Source of the DNA: Polynucleobacter sp. AP-Kolm-20A-A1
Lineage (GTDB): Bacteria > Pseudomonadota > Gammaproteobacteria > Burkholderiales > Burkholderiaceae
Length of the DNA: 64,000 nt
Assembly: GCF_018688315.1 (NCBI RefSeq)
Contig: NZ_CP061315.1
Coordinates: 62,001-126,000, forward strand
Reading direction: 5' to 3'
The notes below the pieces were generated by a model that was not told the DNA's origin, did not search any database, and saw only the letters and a program-made list of their open reading frames with translations. The translations under genes were made by a program, and so were the position numbers. This document shows positions 31,055 to 40,937 of this stretch, piece after piece (position 1 is the first letter of the stretch; each line of letters starts with the position of its first letter).

Positions 31055-31537
31055 ATGAGAAAAAGTGCAATTGATATTTGGGTAGGCATCTTTGTTGCCA
31101 TTGGTCTATTGGCCGCATTATTTTTGGCGCTCAAAGTAGGCAATATGAATGCAGTTTCATTCGCGCCAACATACAAAATTTCCGCTCGCTTTGACAATAT
31201 TGGTGGGTTAAAGCCGCGCGCACCAGTGAAAAGTGCTGGCGTAGTGGTTGGAAGAATTGCCAACATCTCGTTTGATGACAAAACTTATCAAGCTACTGTA
31301 GTGATGACCATTGAAGAGGCTTATAAATTTCCAAAAGATTCTTCAGCTAAGATTTTGACCTCAGGGTTATTGGGCGAACAGTACATTGGTCTTGAGGCAG
31401 GCGGGTCAGATGATATGTTGACCGGCGGTGAAAAGATTGCACAAACTCAATCCGCTATTGTTTTGGAAAATTTGATTAGTCAATTTCTTTATAATAAGGC
31501 GGCAGATAGCGGCCAAGACAAGGGCGCAACAAAGTGA
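31055..31537 (+). CDS. mlaD: Phospholipid transport MCE protein MlaD
   Basis: A 160-residue MCE-domain protein anchored by one N-terminal helix (about residues 6-26, VGIFVAIGLLAALFLALKVG), with the lipid-shuttling MCE domain in the periplasm (about 36-115, YKISARFDNIGGLKPRAPVK and GLLGEQYIGLEAGG). MlaD rings link the MlaFEB complex to the periplasmic carrier MlaC. Its stop shares a base with the mlaA start. Confidence 0.95.
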   Translation: MRKSAIDIWVGIFVAIGLLAALFLALKVGNMNAVSFAPTYKISARFDNIGGLKPRAPVKSAGVVVGRIANISFDDKTYQATVVMTIEEAYKFPKDSSAKILTSGLLGEQYIGLEAGGSDDMLTGGEKIAQTQSAIVLENLISQFLYNKAADSGQDKGATK

Positions 31538-32286
31538 TGCAGGTAGTTTTGCATAAAGCCAGGCGATTTTTCTTGCTTGGCTTTGCCGCTTTATTAGTCG
31601 GCTGCGCCTCAATTCCTGCGGGCGTAGAGCGCTCCCCTCAAGATCCTTGGGAGCCGTTTAATCGCTCAGTATTCGAGTTTAATGAAGGCTTGGATGCTTA
31701 TGTGCTTAAGCCAGTAGTTGCAGGTTATCGCTTTGTGTTGCCGGAATTTGTGCGCGAAGGTGTTTATAACTTCTTTAGTAATTACAGTGATATCTACACG
31801 GCCCTCTATAACTTATTGCAGGGCAAGCCTGGCTATGCCTTTAATGATTTTATGCGGGTAGTGGTTAACACAACAATGGGTTTAGGTGGTCTTCTCGATT
31901 TGGCGTCATCCGGTGGCCTTGAAAAACACAAAGAAGACTGGGGTCAAACCTTTGGTGTTTGGGGTGTGCCTGCTGGACCATATGTGGTTTTGCCTTTCTT
32001 TGGGCCAAGCAACGTGCGCGATACATTTGGAACGGTTGCCGACTTAGAGTCTGACTACCTGTTCCGCTTGCTGCCAGACGTTGCCTTACGAAATAGTTTG
32101 ACGGGTTTGCGAGTTATCAATGCGCGAAATACCTATTACGAAGCCGGCGATTTATTAGATGGCGCCGCAATTGATAAATACAGCTTTATGCGCGATGCTT
32201 ATATTCAAAGACGTGCCTATCAAATTAATGAGGGCAGGGATGATGAAGAGCCGCAGATGCCTGTATACGAAAATCCATACGAATAA
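31537..32286 (+). CDS. mlaA: Outer-membrane phospholipid-removal lipoprotein MlaA/VacJ
   Basis: A 249-residue lipoprotein; the lipobox LLVGC is near residue 23, and the text after it (DPWEPFNRSVFEFNEGLDAY) is the VacJ signature. MlaA sits in the outer membrane with porins and extracts mislocalised phospholipid for MlaC. I prefer the ATG at 31537, which overlaps the mlaD stop (TGATG); an in-frame GTG lies one codon earlier. Conserved GGLLDLASSGGLEKHKEDWG and YVVLPFFGPSNVRDTFG follow. Confidence 0.95.
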   Translation: MQVVLHKARRFFLLGFAALLVGCASIPAGVERSPQDPWEPFNRSVFEFNEGLDAYVLKPVVAGYRFVLPEFVREGVYNFFSNYSDIYTALYNLLQGKPGYAFNDFMRVVVNTTMGLGGLLDLASSGGLEKHKEDWGQTFGVWGVPAGPYVVLPFFGPSNVRDTFGTVADLESDYLFRLLPDVALRNSLTGLRVINARNTYYEAGDLLDGAAIDKYSFMRDAYIQRRAYQINEGRDDEEPQMPVYENPYE

Positions 32287-32367
32287 GTAATGCGGTTTAA
32301 AGGGCTAAAATTGGCTCTAAACCAGTTTAGATAATGGCAGCAAATGAATAGGGCGGGACAAGGGATT

Positions 32368-33009
32368 ATGAAAAGCTATAAAAGAATTTCTCAATGCTTG
32401 GTTGCAGGTTTATTTCTGATCTCGAGTGCTATTTTTGCGCAAACTCCGGATCAATCTACTCCTCCTGATGCCCTTATTAAGATGGTTGTCACCGATGTAA
32501 TGGCCACAGTGAAATCTGATCCGGATATTCAAAAAGGAAGCATTCCTAAGATCGTGGATTTGGTTGAGAAAAAAATTGTTCCTTATACCGATATGCGTCG
32601 TACGACTGAAATGGCGATGGGTCCTAATTGGAAAAAGGCGACACCAGAGCAGCAAGCTCAACTCTCAATGGAGTTTAAAAATTTATTGATACGCACATAC
32701 TCTGGCGCCTTAAGCCAGTTGCGTGATCAAACTGTTCAATTTAAGCCATTGCGTGCCGCCCCTGATGACAAGGAAGTTGTTGTAAAAACTGTTGTAATGG
32801 GGCGTGGAGACCCAGTTCCACTCGACTACCGTTTAGAAAAAACGGCGAACGGTTGGAAGGTCTATGACATGAATATCATGGGCGTTTGGTTAGTTGAGGC
32901 TTATCGCAATCAGTTCTCTAATCAGATTAGTCAAAATGGTATTGAGGGTTTGGTGAAATTCTTGCAAGATCGCAACAAGCAATTGGCTGCTGCCAAGCCA
33001 TCTAACTAA
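32368..33009 (+). CDS. mlaC: Periplasmic phospholipid carrier MlaC
   Basis: A 213-residue periplasmic carrier between MlaA and MlaD. I start it at the ATG at 32368, which has AAGGGA five bases upstream; an in-frame ATG at 32344 adds eight residues and lacks a good site. A signal peptide runs to about residue 24 (SSAIFA|Q). Family text includes IVDLVEKKIVPYTDMRRTTE and VYDMNIMGVWLVEAYRNQF. Confidence 0.94.
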   Translation: MKSYKRISQCLVAGLFLISSAIFAQTPDQSTPPDALIKMVVTDVMATVKSDPDIQKGSIPKIVDLVEKKIVPYTDMRRTTEMAMGPNWKKATPEQQAQLSMEFKNLLIRTYSGALSQLRDQTVQFKPLRAAPDDKEVVVKTVVMGRGDPVPLDYRLEKTANGWKVYDMNIMGVWLVEAYRNQFSNQISQNGIEGLVKFLQDRNKQLAAAKPSN

Positions 33010-33027
33010 TCGAAAAGTACACACACC

Positions 33028-33285
33028 ATGCCTTTTCTATTGCCCAAAATTGTCACGCAGGAAAATGCCCTGCAGTTGCAAAAAGAGGGCTTGTTGAATG
33101 CTGCCACATTAAGAACGGTTGACTGTTCTTCACTCAAGGACTTTGATTCGACGGTGCTAACAGTGCTGTTGGCATGGCAAAAAAAGCTGCAAGCTGATGG
33201 ACATTCCATTGCGGTAGAGCATGCCCCTGAAAAATTAAAAGTCTTGGCTGGTGTTTACGGCGTTTCCGCGTTGCTAGGTTTGTAA
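33028..33285 (+). CDS. mlaB: STAS-domain protein MlaB
   Basis: An 85-residue STAS-domain protein, the small regulatory subunit that binds MlaF in the MlaFEDB complex. It is recognisable by the strand-helix text NAATLRTVDCSSLKDFDSTVLTVLLAW and by its place after mlaC. Sequence conservation in this family is low, so context carries much of the call. Confidence 0.85.
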   Translation: MPFLLPKIVTQENALQLQKEGLLNAATLRTVDCSSLKDFDSTVLTVLLAWQKKLQADGHSIAVEHAPEKLKVLAGVYGVSALLGL

Positions 33286-33289
33286 CGGC

Positions 33290-34042
33290 ATGCATCCAGC
33301 CATTTCAATTAAAAATATATCGAAGCATTACGGAGCACTACAGGCTTTAGATGATGTTTCTTTGGCGATAGAGCAGGGCGAATTCTTTGGCCTGCTAGGC
33401 CCAAATGGCGCCGGTAAAACAACCTTGATTTCTATTTTGGCCGGCTTAGTCACGCCAGATAGTGGGCACGCAGCCATCTTGGGTGCTGATGTACAAAAGT
33501 CATTCCGTGAGGCTCGTCGCATGTTGGGCGTAGTCCCCCAAGAGTTGGTGTTTGATCCTTTTTTCACTGTTCGCGAGACTCTGCGCTTTCAGTCTGGCTA
33601 TTTCGGTATTCGCAATAACGATGCATGGATTGATGAGATTCTGGCCAACTTAGATCTCACCTCAAAAGCAGATAGCAATATGCGTTCTTTATCTGGCGGC
33701 ATGAAGCGACGTGTATTGGTTGCGCAAGCTTTAGTTCATAGACCACCAGTAATTATTTTGGATGAGCCCACTGCCGGTGTTGATGTGGAGTTGCGTCAAT
33801 CTTTATGGCAATTTATTAGTAGATTAAATCAAGACGGCCATACGATCGTTTTGACGACGCACTACTTAGAGGAAGCCGAGGCTTTATGTCAGCGCATCGC
33901 CATGCTGAAGCAGGGTGAAATTGTCGCTTTGGACACCACCGCTAACTTATTGACTCGCTATGGCTCAGTTAAAAAAGATGGTGAAGGTAAAACAGATCTT
34001 GAGGATGTATTTGTCAATATTATGTCTGGAGGCGCCTTGTGA
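33290..34042 (+). CDS. ABC-2 type exporter ATP-binding protein (YadG-like)
   Basis: A 250-residue ABC ATPase. Walker A is GPNGAGKTT (about residues 39-47), the signature is LSGGMKRR, and Walker B ends VIILDEPTAGVD. It starts 4 bases after mlaB and overlaps the permease gene by four bases. The pair resembles YadG/YadH; the substrate is unknown. Its place between the Mla operon and ibaG-murA is shared by many betaproteobacteria, which hints at an envelope role. Confidence 0.9.
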   Translation: MHPAISIKNISKHYGALQALDDVSLAIEQGEFFGLLGPNGAGKTTLISILAGLVTPDSGHAAILGADVQKSFREARRMLGVVPQELVFDPFFTVRETLRFQSGYFGIRNNDAWIDEILANLDLTSKADSNMRSLSGGMKRRVLVAQALVHRPPVIILDEPTAGVDVELRQSLWQFISRLNQDGHTIVLTTHYLEEAEALCQRIAMLKQGEIVALDTTANLLTRYGSVKKDGEGKTDLEDVFVNIMSGGAL

Positions 34043-34827
34043 AACAGGGGTTAAATAGACCTCCTCTTGAGTATGGCAGCGGTTTTCCGACGCTTTTACA
34101 TAAAGAAATAAAGCGTTTTTATAAAGTTGCTTTCCAAACGGTTGCTGCACCAGTCTTAACGGCAGTGTTGTATCTCATGATCTTTGGCCACGTGCTCGAA
34201 GGTAGAGAAGTTTATGGTCGTCTGAGTTATACGGCCTTCTTGATACCGGGTTTAGTCATGATGAGCGTTTTGCAAAATGCCTTTGCAAATACTTCCTCAT
34301 CGCTGATTCAGTCAAAAGTAACCGGCAACCTCGTGTTTGTCTTGCTTGCCCCATTGAGTCACTTAGAGTTTTATGCGGCTTATATTTTGGCGGCAGTATT
34401 TCGGGGTGTGGTTGTTGGATTCGGCGTGTTTTTGATTACCGCCTGGTACGGTTTGCCGACCTTGGAATACCCTTTATGGATTTTGACGTTTGCATTTTTA
34501 GGTGCAGCAATCTTAGGAAGTTTGGGATTAATTGCCGGTATCTGGGCTGACAAATATGATCAGCTAGCTGCCTTCCAGAACTTCATCATCATGCCTGCCA
34601 CGATGTTATCTGGTGTTTTCTATTCAATTCACTCATTGCCGCCAGCCTGGCAAGCTGTTTCCCATTTCAATCCATTTTTCTACATGATTGATGGATTTCG
34701 CTACGGCTTCTTCGGGGTTTCTGATATCTCACCTTGGAATAGCTTGGCGATCGTTGCTTTCTTTTTTGTAGTGGTGTCAGCAATCGCTCTGAGATTGCTT
34801 CAAAAGGGCTATAAGCTTAGACATTAA
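34039..34827 (+). CDS. ABC-2 type exporter permease (YadH-like)
   Basis: A 262-residue permease with six hydrophobic segments and the ABC-2 signature region around GVFYSIHSLPPAWQAVSHFNP near the C-terminus. It starts with GTG overlapping the ATPase stop (GTGA). It forms the membrane half of the transporter with the preceding ATPase. The substrate is not evident from the sequence. Confidence 0.9.
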   Translation: MKQGLNRPPLEYGSGFPTLLHKEIKRFYKVAFQTVAAPVLTAVLYLMIFGHVLEGREVYGRLSYTAFLIPGLVMMSVLQNAFANTSSSLIQSKVTGNLVFVLLAPLSHLEFYAAYILAAVFRGVVVGFGVFLITAWYGLPTLEYPLWILTFAFLGAAILGSLGLIAGIWADKYDQLAAFQNFIIMPATMLSGVFYSIHSLPPAWQAVSHFNPFFYMIDGFRYGFFGVSDISPWNSLAIVAFFFVVVSAIALRLLQKGYKLRH

Positions 34828-34844
34828 GTGTTTTAGGAGAAAAA

Positions 34845-35093
34845 ATGTTACCAACCCCAGAGCAAATTGAAGGCTACATCAAACAAGGTATCAATTGCAC
34901 CCATATTCAAGTTGAGGGTGACGGTCAGCATTTTTTTGCCACGATTGTGAGCCCAGAGTTTGATGGCAAACGTTTAGTGCAACGTCATCAATTGGTATAT
35001 GGTGCAATGGGCGATCGGATGAAAGCCGAGGTGCATGCTTTGTCCATTAAAGCATTTACACCCGAAGAGTTTGCACAAAATTCTGCCGCATAA
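34845..35093 (+). CDS. ibaG: BolA-family protein IbaG
   Basis: An 82-residue BolA-fold protein. The conserved central VQRHQLVYGAMGDRM and the C-terminal IHALS-like KAEVHALSIKAFTPEEF identify the IbaG/YrbA branch, which binds Fe-S clusters with monothiol glutaredoxins. AGGAG precedes the ATG. It sits before murA, as yrbA does in E. coli. A monothiol glutaredoxin (grxD) is encoded at the window end. Confidence 0.92.
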   Translation: MLPTPEQIEGYIKQGINCTHIQVEGDGQHFFATIVSPEFDGKRLVQRHQLVYGAMGDRMKAEVHALSIKAFTPEEFAQNSAA

Positions 35094-35135
35094 ATATATT
35101 AGTTATTAATTACCTGTTTTTTCTGGAAGTGTTTC

Positions 35136-36410
35136 ATGGATAAATTACGAATGGTTGGTGGGACCCCACTCAAGGGTGAGGTGCTTATCGCTGGCGCAAA
35201 AAATGCTGCATTACCAATTCTTTGTGCCTGCTTATTGACCGATCAACCTGTTGTGTTGCGCAATGTTCCAGATTTACAAGATGTGCGCACCATGCTCAAG
35301 ATTTTGCAAGAAATTGGTGTGTCAGTTGGCTTTCCAGATGCTGGTGATCGCAGTCATGTTGTTTTAAGTGCAGCAGTAATTAAAAGCGCAGAGGCAACAT
35401 ACGAGATGGTTAAGACCATGCGTGCCTCTATCCTGGTTCTTGGGCCGCTCTTAGCCAGAATGCATTCTGCCAAGGTCTCCTTGCCAGGCGGCTGCGCAAT
35501 TGGCGCACGTCCAGTTGACCAGCACATTAAAGGCTTAAAGGCTATGGGTGCTGTGATCAAAATTAAGAGTGGATATATCCAGGCAGAGACAAAGTCGCAA
35601 AATGATCGCCTTAAAGGCGCCTCGATTTTGACCGACATGATTACGGTGACTGGTACAGAAAATTTATTGATGGCAGCCACGTTGGCATCCGGAACAACCA
35701 TTTTAGAAAATGCTGCGCGTGAACCTGAAGTTGGTGATTTGGCTGAGTTGCTAGTGAAGATGGGCGCCAAAATTACTGGAATTGGCAGTGATCGTCTCGT
35801 TATTGAAGGCGTTGAAAAGTTGCATGGTGCAGAGCATTCGGTGATCCCTGATCGCATTGAAGCGGGCACCTTCTTGTGTGCAGTTGCAGCTACTGGTGGC
35901 GAGATCGTAGTGAAGCGCTGTCGTCCAGATACATTAGATGCAGTCATCGTGAAGTTAAAAGAAGCTGGCCTCACCATGGAAGTCGGTCCAGACTGGATCA
36001 AGGCCTCAATGCAAGGACGCCCAAAGGCTGTAAGTTTTCGCACTTCCGAATATCCCGCCTTCCCAACCGATATGCAGGCTCAATTAATGACGGTCAATGC
36101 GGTGGCGAGCGGAAGCTCAACAATTACCGAGACGATTTTTGAGAACCGATTTATGCACGTTCAAGAATTAAATCGCCTAGGTGCTGATATTGCAATTGAA
36201 GGTAATACCGCTATTGCCCAGGGGGTAGAAAAGCTTTCGGGGGCAATTGTGATGGCCACCGATCTGCGTGCCTCAGCCAGTTTGGTGATTGCAGGTTTGG
36301 CGGCCCAGGGCGAAACCCAAGTCGATCGGATCTACCATTTAGATCGGGGTTATGACCGCATGGAGCAGAAATTAACACTCTTGGGCGCCAACATTGAGCG
36401 TGTGAAGTAA
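35136..36410 (+). CDS. murA: UDP-N-acetylglucosamine 1-carboxyvinyltransferase
   Basis: A 424-residue MurA, which transfers enolpyruvate from PEP to UDP-GlcNAc in the first committed step of peptidoglycan synthesis. K22 in AGAKNAALP and the catalytic C120 in [14 protein letters not shown] are present, so it should be of the fosfomycin-sensitive type. The C-terminal [12 protein letters not shown] is typical. GGAAG precedes the ATG; hisG follows 20 bases after the stop. Confidence 0.97.
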   Translation: MDKLRMVGGTPLKGEVLIAGAKNAALPILCACLLTDQPVVLRNVPDLQDVRTMLKILQEIGVSVGFPDAGDRSHVVLSAAVIKSAEATYEMVKTMRASILVLGPLLARMHSAKVSLPGGCAIGARPVDQHIKGLKAMGAVIKIKSGYIQAETKSQNDRLKGASILTDMITVTGTENLLMAATLASGTTILENAAREPEVGDLAELLVKMGAKITGIGSDRLVIEGVEKLHGAEHSVIPDRIEAGTFLCAVAATGGEIVVKRCRPDTLDAVIVKLKEAGLTMEVGPDWIKASMQGRPKAVSFRTSEYPAFPTDMQAQLMTVNAVASGSSTITETIFENRFMHVQELNRLGADIAIEGNTAIAQGVEKLSGAIVMATDLRASASLVIAGLAAQGETQVDRIYHLDRGYDRMEQKLTLLGANIERVK

Positions 36411-36430
36411 GCCTGAGAGATAATTAGGTC

Positions 36431-37057
36431 ATGAAATTGACTTTAGCCCTCTCTAAAGGGCGCATCTTCGAAGAGACCGCAGAGATCCTATCCAAGGTTG
36501 GTATCGTGCCGCTGGAGGATCCCGAGAAGTCACGCAAGCTCATTATTGAAACGACTAACCCCGATGTTCGTTTAATTATTGTTCGCGCCTCAGACGTTCC
36601 CACTTATGTTCAGTTTGGTGGTGCAGATTTTGGCGTTGCTGGTTTAGATGTATTGATGGAAAAAGGTGCTGATGGTTTGTATGTGCCTTATGACTTAAAC
36701 ATCGCGAAGTGCCGTATGTCAGTTGCTGTGCGCGAAGGTTTTGATTACGCTGGTGCAGTCAAACAAGGCTCTCGTCTTAAAGTTGCCACCAAGTATGTCA
36801 ATTGCGCGCGTGAACACTTTGCTAATAAAGGTGTGCATATCGACACTATTCAGCTCTATGGCTCTATGGAGCTTGCGCCTTTAGTTGGCTTGGCTGACGC
36901 TATCGTGGATTTAGTTTCCACTGGCAATACACTCAAGGCGAATGGCTTAGTTGAGGTAGAGCCGATTGCTGACATCAGCGCACGTTTAGTTGTTAATCAA
37001 GCTTCTTACAAGCGTAAGCGTGCACAGCTACAACCCATTTTTGAGTTGCTAAAGTAA
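36431..37057 (+). CDS. hisG: ATP phosphoribosyltransferase, short form
   Basis: A 208-residue catalytic subunit for the first step of histidine synthesis, joining ATP and PRPP. It is the short HisG form that lacks the C-terminal regulatory domain and normally needs HisZ, which is not encoded in this window. Motifs include [27 protein letters not shown] and the PRPP-binding [18 protein letters not shown]. Confidence 0.96.
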   Translation: MKLTLALSKGRIFEETAEILSKVGIVPLEDPEKSRKLIIETTNPDVRLIIVRASDVPTYVQFGGADFGVAGLDVLMEKGADGLYVPYDLNIAKCRMSVAVREGFDYAGAVKQGSRLKVATKYVNCAREHFANKGVHIDTIQLYGSMELAPLVGLADAIVDLVSTGNTLKANGLVEVEPIADISARLVVNQASYKRKRAQLQPIFELLK

Positions 37058-37085
37058 TTAACGACCATATAGAAGTCTTCAATCC

Positions 37086-38408
37086 ATGTCTTCATCAATC
37101 AACGTTAAGCGTTTAAACAGCAAGGATGCTGGCTTCAGAGAGGTTTTGCTGTCCAGCCTTTCTTTGCCCATGGCTGATGACGAAGCTATTGATACTGCGG
37201 TGGTCAAAATTTTGGCAGCGGTAAAAACAAAGGGTGATGAGGCGGTATTGGGTTTTACGAAGCAATTTGATCGCTTAGATGTTGCAGCGGTTTCTGATTT
37301 AGAAATTCTCCGTAAGGATTTAGAGCAAGCCTATAAATCTTTATCCGCCGAACAAAAGAATGCGCTTGATATTGCTGCACAAAGAGTGCGGGCGTATCAC
37401 GAGAAGCAAAAAATTGAAGCGGGTTGCCACTCTTGGGAATATGAAGAGGCGGATGGTACGCGCTTGGGTCAAAAAGTAACGCCATTAGATCGAGTGGGCA
37501 TTTATGTGCCAGGCGGTAAGGCTGCTTACCCATCCTCTGTATTGATGAATGCTATTCCCGCGAAAGTGGCCGGTGTTGCTGAGGTCATTATGGTTGTGCC
37601 CACCCCTGATGGCGCACGCAACCCATTGGTTCTAGCGGCGGCATATCTTGCGGGCGTGGATCGTGTCTTTACGATTGGCGGTGCTCAAGCTGTTGGTGCA
37701 TTAGCCTACGGCACCAATACGATACCTGCGGTAGATAAAATTGTTGGCCCTGGCAATGCATATGTGGCGGCAGCTAAGCGCAGAGTATTTGGAACTGTGG
37801 GTATTGATATGATCGCCGGCCCATCAGAAATCTTGGTACTTTGTGATGGCTCTAGCAATCCGGATTGGATTGCGATGGACTTGTTTTCTCAAGCCGAGCA
37901 CGACGAGCAAGCGCAATCGATTTTGCTTTGCCCTGATCTAGCCTTTATTGAGCAAGTTCAAGCAAGCATCAACAAATTGCTCTCAGAAATGCCGCGCGCA
38001 AAAGTTATTGAAGCATCGTTAACAAATCGCGCATTATTGATTCAGGTAAAAGATATGCAGGAGGCTTGTGAGATAGCCAATGCTATTGCAGCAGAACATT
38101 TAGAAATTTGCGCCCTCGATCCGCGTAAGTGGGCGGATCAAATTCGCCATGCTGGCGCAATCTTTATGGGTAACTACACCAGTGAGTCACTCGGTGATTA
38201 CTGTGCTGGGCCCAATCACGTATTGCCAACCGCACGCACTGCGCGCTTCTCTTCACCTCTGGGTGTTTATGATTTTATTAAGCGCTCTAGCATGATTGAG
38301 GTGAGTGAGGCTGGCGCTCAAACGCTGGGCGCGGTAGCGAGCACATTAGCTCATGGCGAAGGCCTGCAGGCCCACGCGCGTGCAGCTGAGATGCGTCTTA
38401 AAAAATAA
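37086..38408 (+). CDS. hisD: Histidinol dehydrogenase
   Basis: A 440-residue zinc enzyme performing the last two steps, histidinol to histidine with two NAD. Family text includes [49 protein letters not shown] and [13 protein letters not shown] [13 protein letters not shown] with zinc-ligand histidine. It ends convergent with hisC, which is on the other strand. Confidence 0.97.
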   Translation: MSSSINVKRLNSKDAGFREVLLSSLSLPMADDEAIDTAVVKILAAVKTKGDEAVLGFTKQFDRLDVAAVSDLEILRKDLEQAYKSLSAEQKNALDIAAQRVRAYHEKQKIEAGCHSWEYEEADGTRLGQKVTPLDRVGIYVPGGKAAYPSSVLMNAIPAKVAGVAEVIMVVPTPDGARNPLVLAAAYLAGVDRVFTIGGAQAVGALAYGTNTIPAVDKIVGPGNAYVAAAKRRVFGTVGIDMIAGPSEILVLCDGSSNPDWIAMDLFSQAEHDEQAQSILLCPDLAFIEQVQASINKLLSEMPRAKVIEASLTNRALLIQVKDMQEACEIANAIAAEHLEICALDPRKWADQIRHAGAIFMGNYTSESLGDYCAGPNHVLPTARTARFSSPLGVYDFIKRSSMIEVSEAGAQTLGAVASTLAHGEGLQAHARAAEMRLKK

Positions 38409-38432
38409 TCTAAAAATTTATTCGCTGTTTGA

Positions 38433-39500
38433 TTAAGCGAGGATTTCTTTTAAAGCGGCGACGAGTTCGCCGCTTTGCTCATCTGTGCCAATCGTAATAC
38501 GCAAGAACGCATCTATACGTGGTGACTTGAAATGGCGCACGATGATGCCGCGATCCCGCAATGCCTGATATAGCTTGGCGCCCGCATGCGTAGGATGACG
38601 AGTAAAAATAAAATTTGCAGTAGATGGCAGTGTTTCAAAGCCTAAGGCGCTTAACTCAGTTACTAATGAGGTGCGAGTGTTGATAACTTTTTTAGAGGTT
38701 TTCTCGAGATGTGCTTGATCTTCAATTGCAGCTATTGCTCCCGCTTGCGCTAGTCGACCGAGTGGATAAGAATTAAAACTATTTTTTACACGCTCTAGAC
38801 CTTCAATTAAGGTAGGGTGACCAACAGCAAAACCAACTCGAAGTCCTGCTAGTGCTCTCGATTTAGAAAGTGTATGCACTACTAAAAGATTTTCTGGGCA
38901 AGCAGCACCTTGTAAAAGTGGGATGCAAGATTCTGTACCGTAATCGACATAAGCCTCATCAATGACTAGTACTGAATCTTTGTTGCTTGCAAGGAGTGAC
39001 TCAATTTCTGAGCGCGGAATAGATCTACCAGTTGGCGCATTAGGATTGGGGAAAATAATTCCTCCATTAGGCGCTTTGTATTGAGTTGTATTGATCTCAA
39101 AGTGATCACCTAGCGGCACAGTTTTATAGTCAATGCCAAAGAGTTTGCAGTACACCGGATAAAAGCTGTAGGTGATGTCTGGAAAATGAACGGGTTTACT
39201 TTGTTTGAGTAGGCCGGCAAAAACATGAGCCAGCACCTCATCCGAGCCATTACCTAAAAAAACCTGATTTGGGTTCAATCCATGTAACTTTGCGATTGCT
39301 TGCTTAAGGGCAACGCCCTCAGGGTCTGGGTAAAGGCGCAAATCATCGTTATTTTGAGCCTCAATTGCAGCAAGCGCCTTGGGCGAGGGTCCGTATGGAC
39401 TTTCATTGGTGTTGAGCTTAACCAACCGCTGCATTTGCGGCTGCTCCCCCGGGACATAGGGGGTTAGGGTTTGAACAACGGGGCTCCAAAAACGGCTCAT
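38433..39500 (-). CDS. hisC: Histidinol-phosphate aminotransferase
   Basis: A PLP-dependent class-I aminotransferase converting imidazole acetol-phosphate to histidinol-phosphate. I start it at the ATG at 39500 (355 residues, [21 protein letters not shown]); an in-frame GTG at 39524 is possible, and neither has a strong ribosome site. Family text is [27 protein letters not shown] and the PLP lysine in [16 protein letters not shown]. It is the only his gene on the minus strand, between hisD and hisB, which is unusual for this cluster. Confidence 0.94.
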   Translation of the reverse strand: MSRFWSPVVQTLTPYVPGEQPQMQRLVKLNTNESPYGPSPKALAAIEAQNNDDLRLYPDPEGVALKQAIAKLHGLNPNQVFLGNGSDEVLAHVFAGLLKQSKPVHFPDITYSFYPVYCKLFGIDYKTVPLGDHFEINTTQYKAPNGGIIFPNPNAPTGRSIPRSEIESLLASNKDSVLVIDEAYVDYGTESCIPLLQGAACPENLLVVHTLSKSRALAGLRVGFAVGHPTLIEGLERVKNSFNSYPLGRLAQAGAIAAIEDQAHLEKTSKKVINTRTSLVTELSALGFETLPSTANFIFTRHPTHAGAKLYQALRDRGIIVRHFKSPRIDAFLRITIGTDEQSGELVAALKEILA

Positions 39501-39570
39501 GAGGGTACTCGGGTCAAAAATCACAAGGAAAATGCTGCAGCATCCATATTTATATTGCTTCTAGGAATGA

Positions 39571-39576
39571 TATTAT
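39571..39576 (+). promoter_or_regulatory. Candidate -10 box for hisB
   Basis: The 116-base gap between divergent hisC and hisB is AT-rich and holds TATTAT at 39571-39576, plus an upstream TATATT at 39551-39556. With hisC inverted, hisB and the genes after it need their own promoter, and this is the best place for it. No clear -35 is seen. Confidence 0.3.
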
Positions 39577-39616
39577 GAGGCTTCAATCAACACTTCGCCT
39601 CGCGGCGCAATGAAGC

Positions 39617-40204
39617 ATGCGGCAAGCCGACGTTACCCGAAACACTTCGGAAACCAAAATTCAGATTTCCATCAATTTGGATGGTACCGGTAAGGCTCAG
39701 CTAGCCTCCGGCGTTCCTTTCCTGGATCATATGCTGGATCAGATTGCCCGTCACGGCATGATTGATCTCAAAGTGGTTGCGCAGGGCGATACCCATATTG
39801 ATGATCACCACACCGTTGAAGATGTCGGCATTACTCTAGGCCAGGCCTTTGCCAAGGCTGTAGGTGATAAAGCTGGCATTACACGTTATGGCCATTCTTA
39901 TGTGCCCTTGGATGAAACTTTGTCTCGCGTTGTGGTCGACTTCTCTGGTCGTCCAGGACTTGAGTTCAATGTTCCATTTACTCGTGCTCGTGTAGGTGAC
40001 TTTGATGTTGATCTCAGTATTGAGTTCTTCCGTGGATTTGTGAATCACGCCGGCGTTACTTTGCATATCGATAATTTGCGCGGTATCAATGCGCATCACC
40101 AGATTGAGACCGTATTTAAAGCCTTTGGCCGTGCGTTGCGCATGGCCTTGGCGCTTGATCCACGGGCATCCGGATCTATTCCCTCAACTAAAGGAAGTCT
40201 GTAA
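39617..40204 (+). CDS. hisB: Imidazoleglycerol-phosphate dehydratase
   Basis: A 195-residue monofunctional HisB (the dehydratase alone, without the phosphatase domain of E. coli). The duplicated metal-binding histidine motifs are [10 protein letters not shown] (about 60-69) and [13 protein letters not shown] near residues 160-172, with [13 protein letters not shown] at 33-45. It is the first plus-strand his gene after the inverted hisC. Confidence 0.96.
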   Translation: MRQADVTRNTSETKIQISINLDGTGKAQLASGVPFLDHMLDQIARHGMIDLKVVAQGDTHIDDHHTVEDVGITLGQAFAKAVGDKAGITRYGHSYVPLDETLSRVVVDFSGRPGLEFNVPFTRARVGDFDVDLSIEFFRGFVNHAGVTLHIDNLRGINAHHQIETVFKAFGRALRMALALDPRASGSIPSTKGSL

Positions 40205-40255
40205 TCTAGACCTCTTTTAGTTGCTCAGCAGACAACAGTAGACAACAGGTAAATT

Positions 40256-40918
40256 TTGGCGCAAACCATTGCGATCGTTGATTACGGAATGGGTAACCTT
40301 CGTTCCGTTTACCAGGCATTCCATCACGTTGCGCCTGATGACAATGTATTGATTGCCCATAAGCCTGAAGAAATTCGCTCTGCCGATCGCGTTGTTTTGC
40401 CGGGTCAAGGGGCGATGCCTGATTGCATGAAGCACCTTGAGGAGTCTGGTTTATTGGAGGCCTTATTAGAAGCCTCTAAAAACAAGCCACTTTTGGGCGT
40501 TTGTGTTGGTGAGCAAATGTTATTTGATCAAAGCGCTGAAGTGCGCGCAAATGGAGTTGATCATTGGACGCCTTGTTTGGGTTTAATCCCTGGAGAAGTT
40601 CGTCGCTTTGAGTTGGCAGGCAAAAAGCAGGCTGATGGGTCTGCTTATAAAGTGCCGCATATGGGCTGGAATCAAGTACGCCAAGACCGTAAGCACCCTC
40701 TATGGGTCGGTATTCCGGATTTAACGAGCTTTTACTTTGTGCACAGCTACTATGTTGTGCCGCAGCGCAGTGAAGACACTGCTGGCTCTACAGAATATAG
40801 CGATTGGTTTACATCTGCTGTGGCAAGGGATAATATTTTTGCTACACAATTTCATCCTGAAAAAAGTGCAGAATACGGATTAAAGCTTTATCAAAATTTT
40901 GTTTCTTGGCAACCTTAA
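40256..40918 (+). CDS. hisH: Imidazole glycerol phosphate synthase, glutaminase subunit
   Basis: A 220-residue class-I glutamine amidotransferase that supplies ammonia to HisF. The nucleophile cysteine is in [12 protein letters not shown], and the His-Glu pair in [10 protein letters not shown]. The start is TTG with AGGT five bases upstream, giving the family start [18 protein letters not shown] ten-base tandem duplication lies just before the start. Confidence 0.94.
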   Translation: MAQTIAIVDYGMGNLRSVYQAFHHVAPDDNVLIAHKPEEIRSADRVVLPGQGAMPDCMKHLEESGLLEALLEASKNKPLLGVCVGEQMLFDQSAEVRANGVDHWTPCLGLIPGEVRRFELAGKKQADGSAYKVPHMGWNQVRQDRKHPLWVGIPDLTSFYFVHSYYVVPQRSEDTAGSTEYSDWFTSAVARDNIFATQFHPEKSAEYGLKLYQNFVSWQP

Positions 40919-40937
40919 AAATTTTTAACCTATTGTT

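Noticed and set aside
31055..32286. mlaD-mlaA overlap as a frameshift or gene fusion
   Set aside because: It is a normal TGATG coupling; both proteins are complete, with a clear MCE domain and a clear lipobox.
35354..36043. A 229-codon open frame antisense to murA
   Set aside because: murA is a full-length, strongly conserved gene on the other strand; the antisense text has no recognisable domain and no ribosome site.
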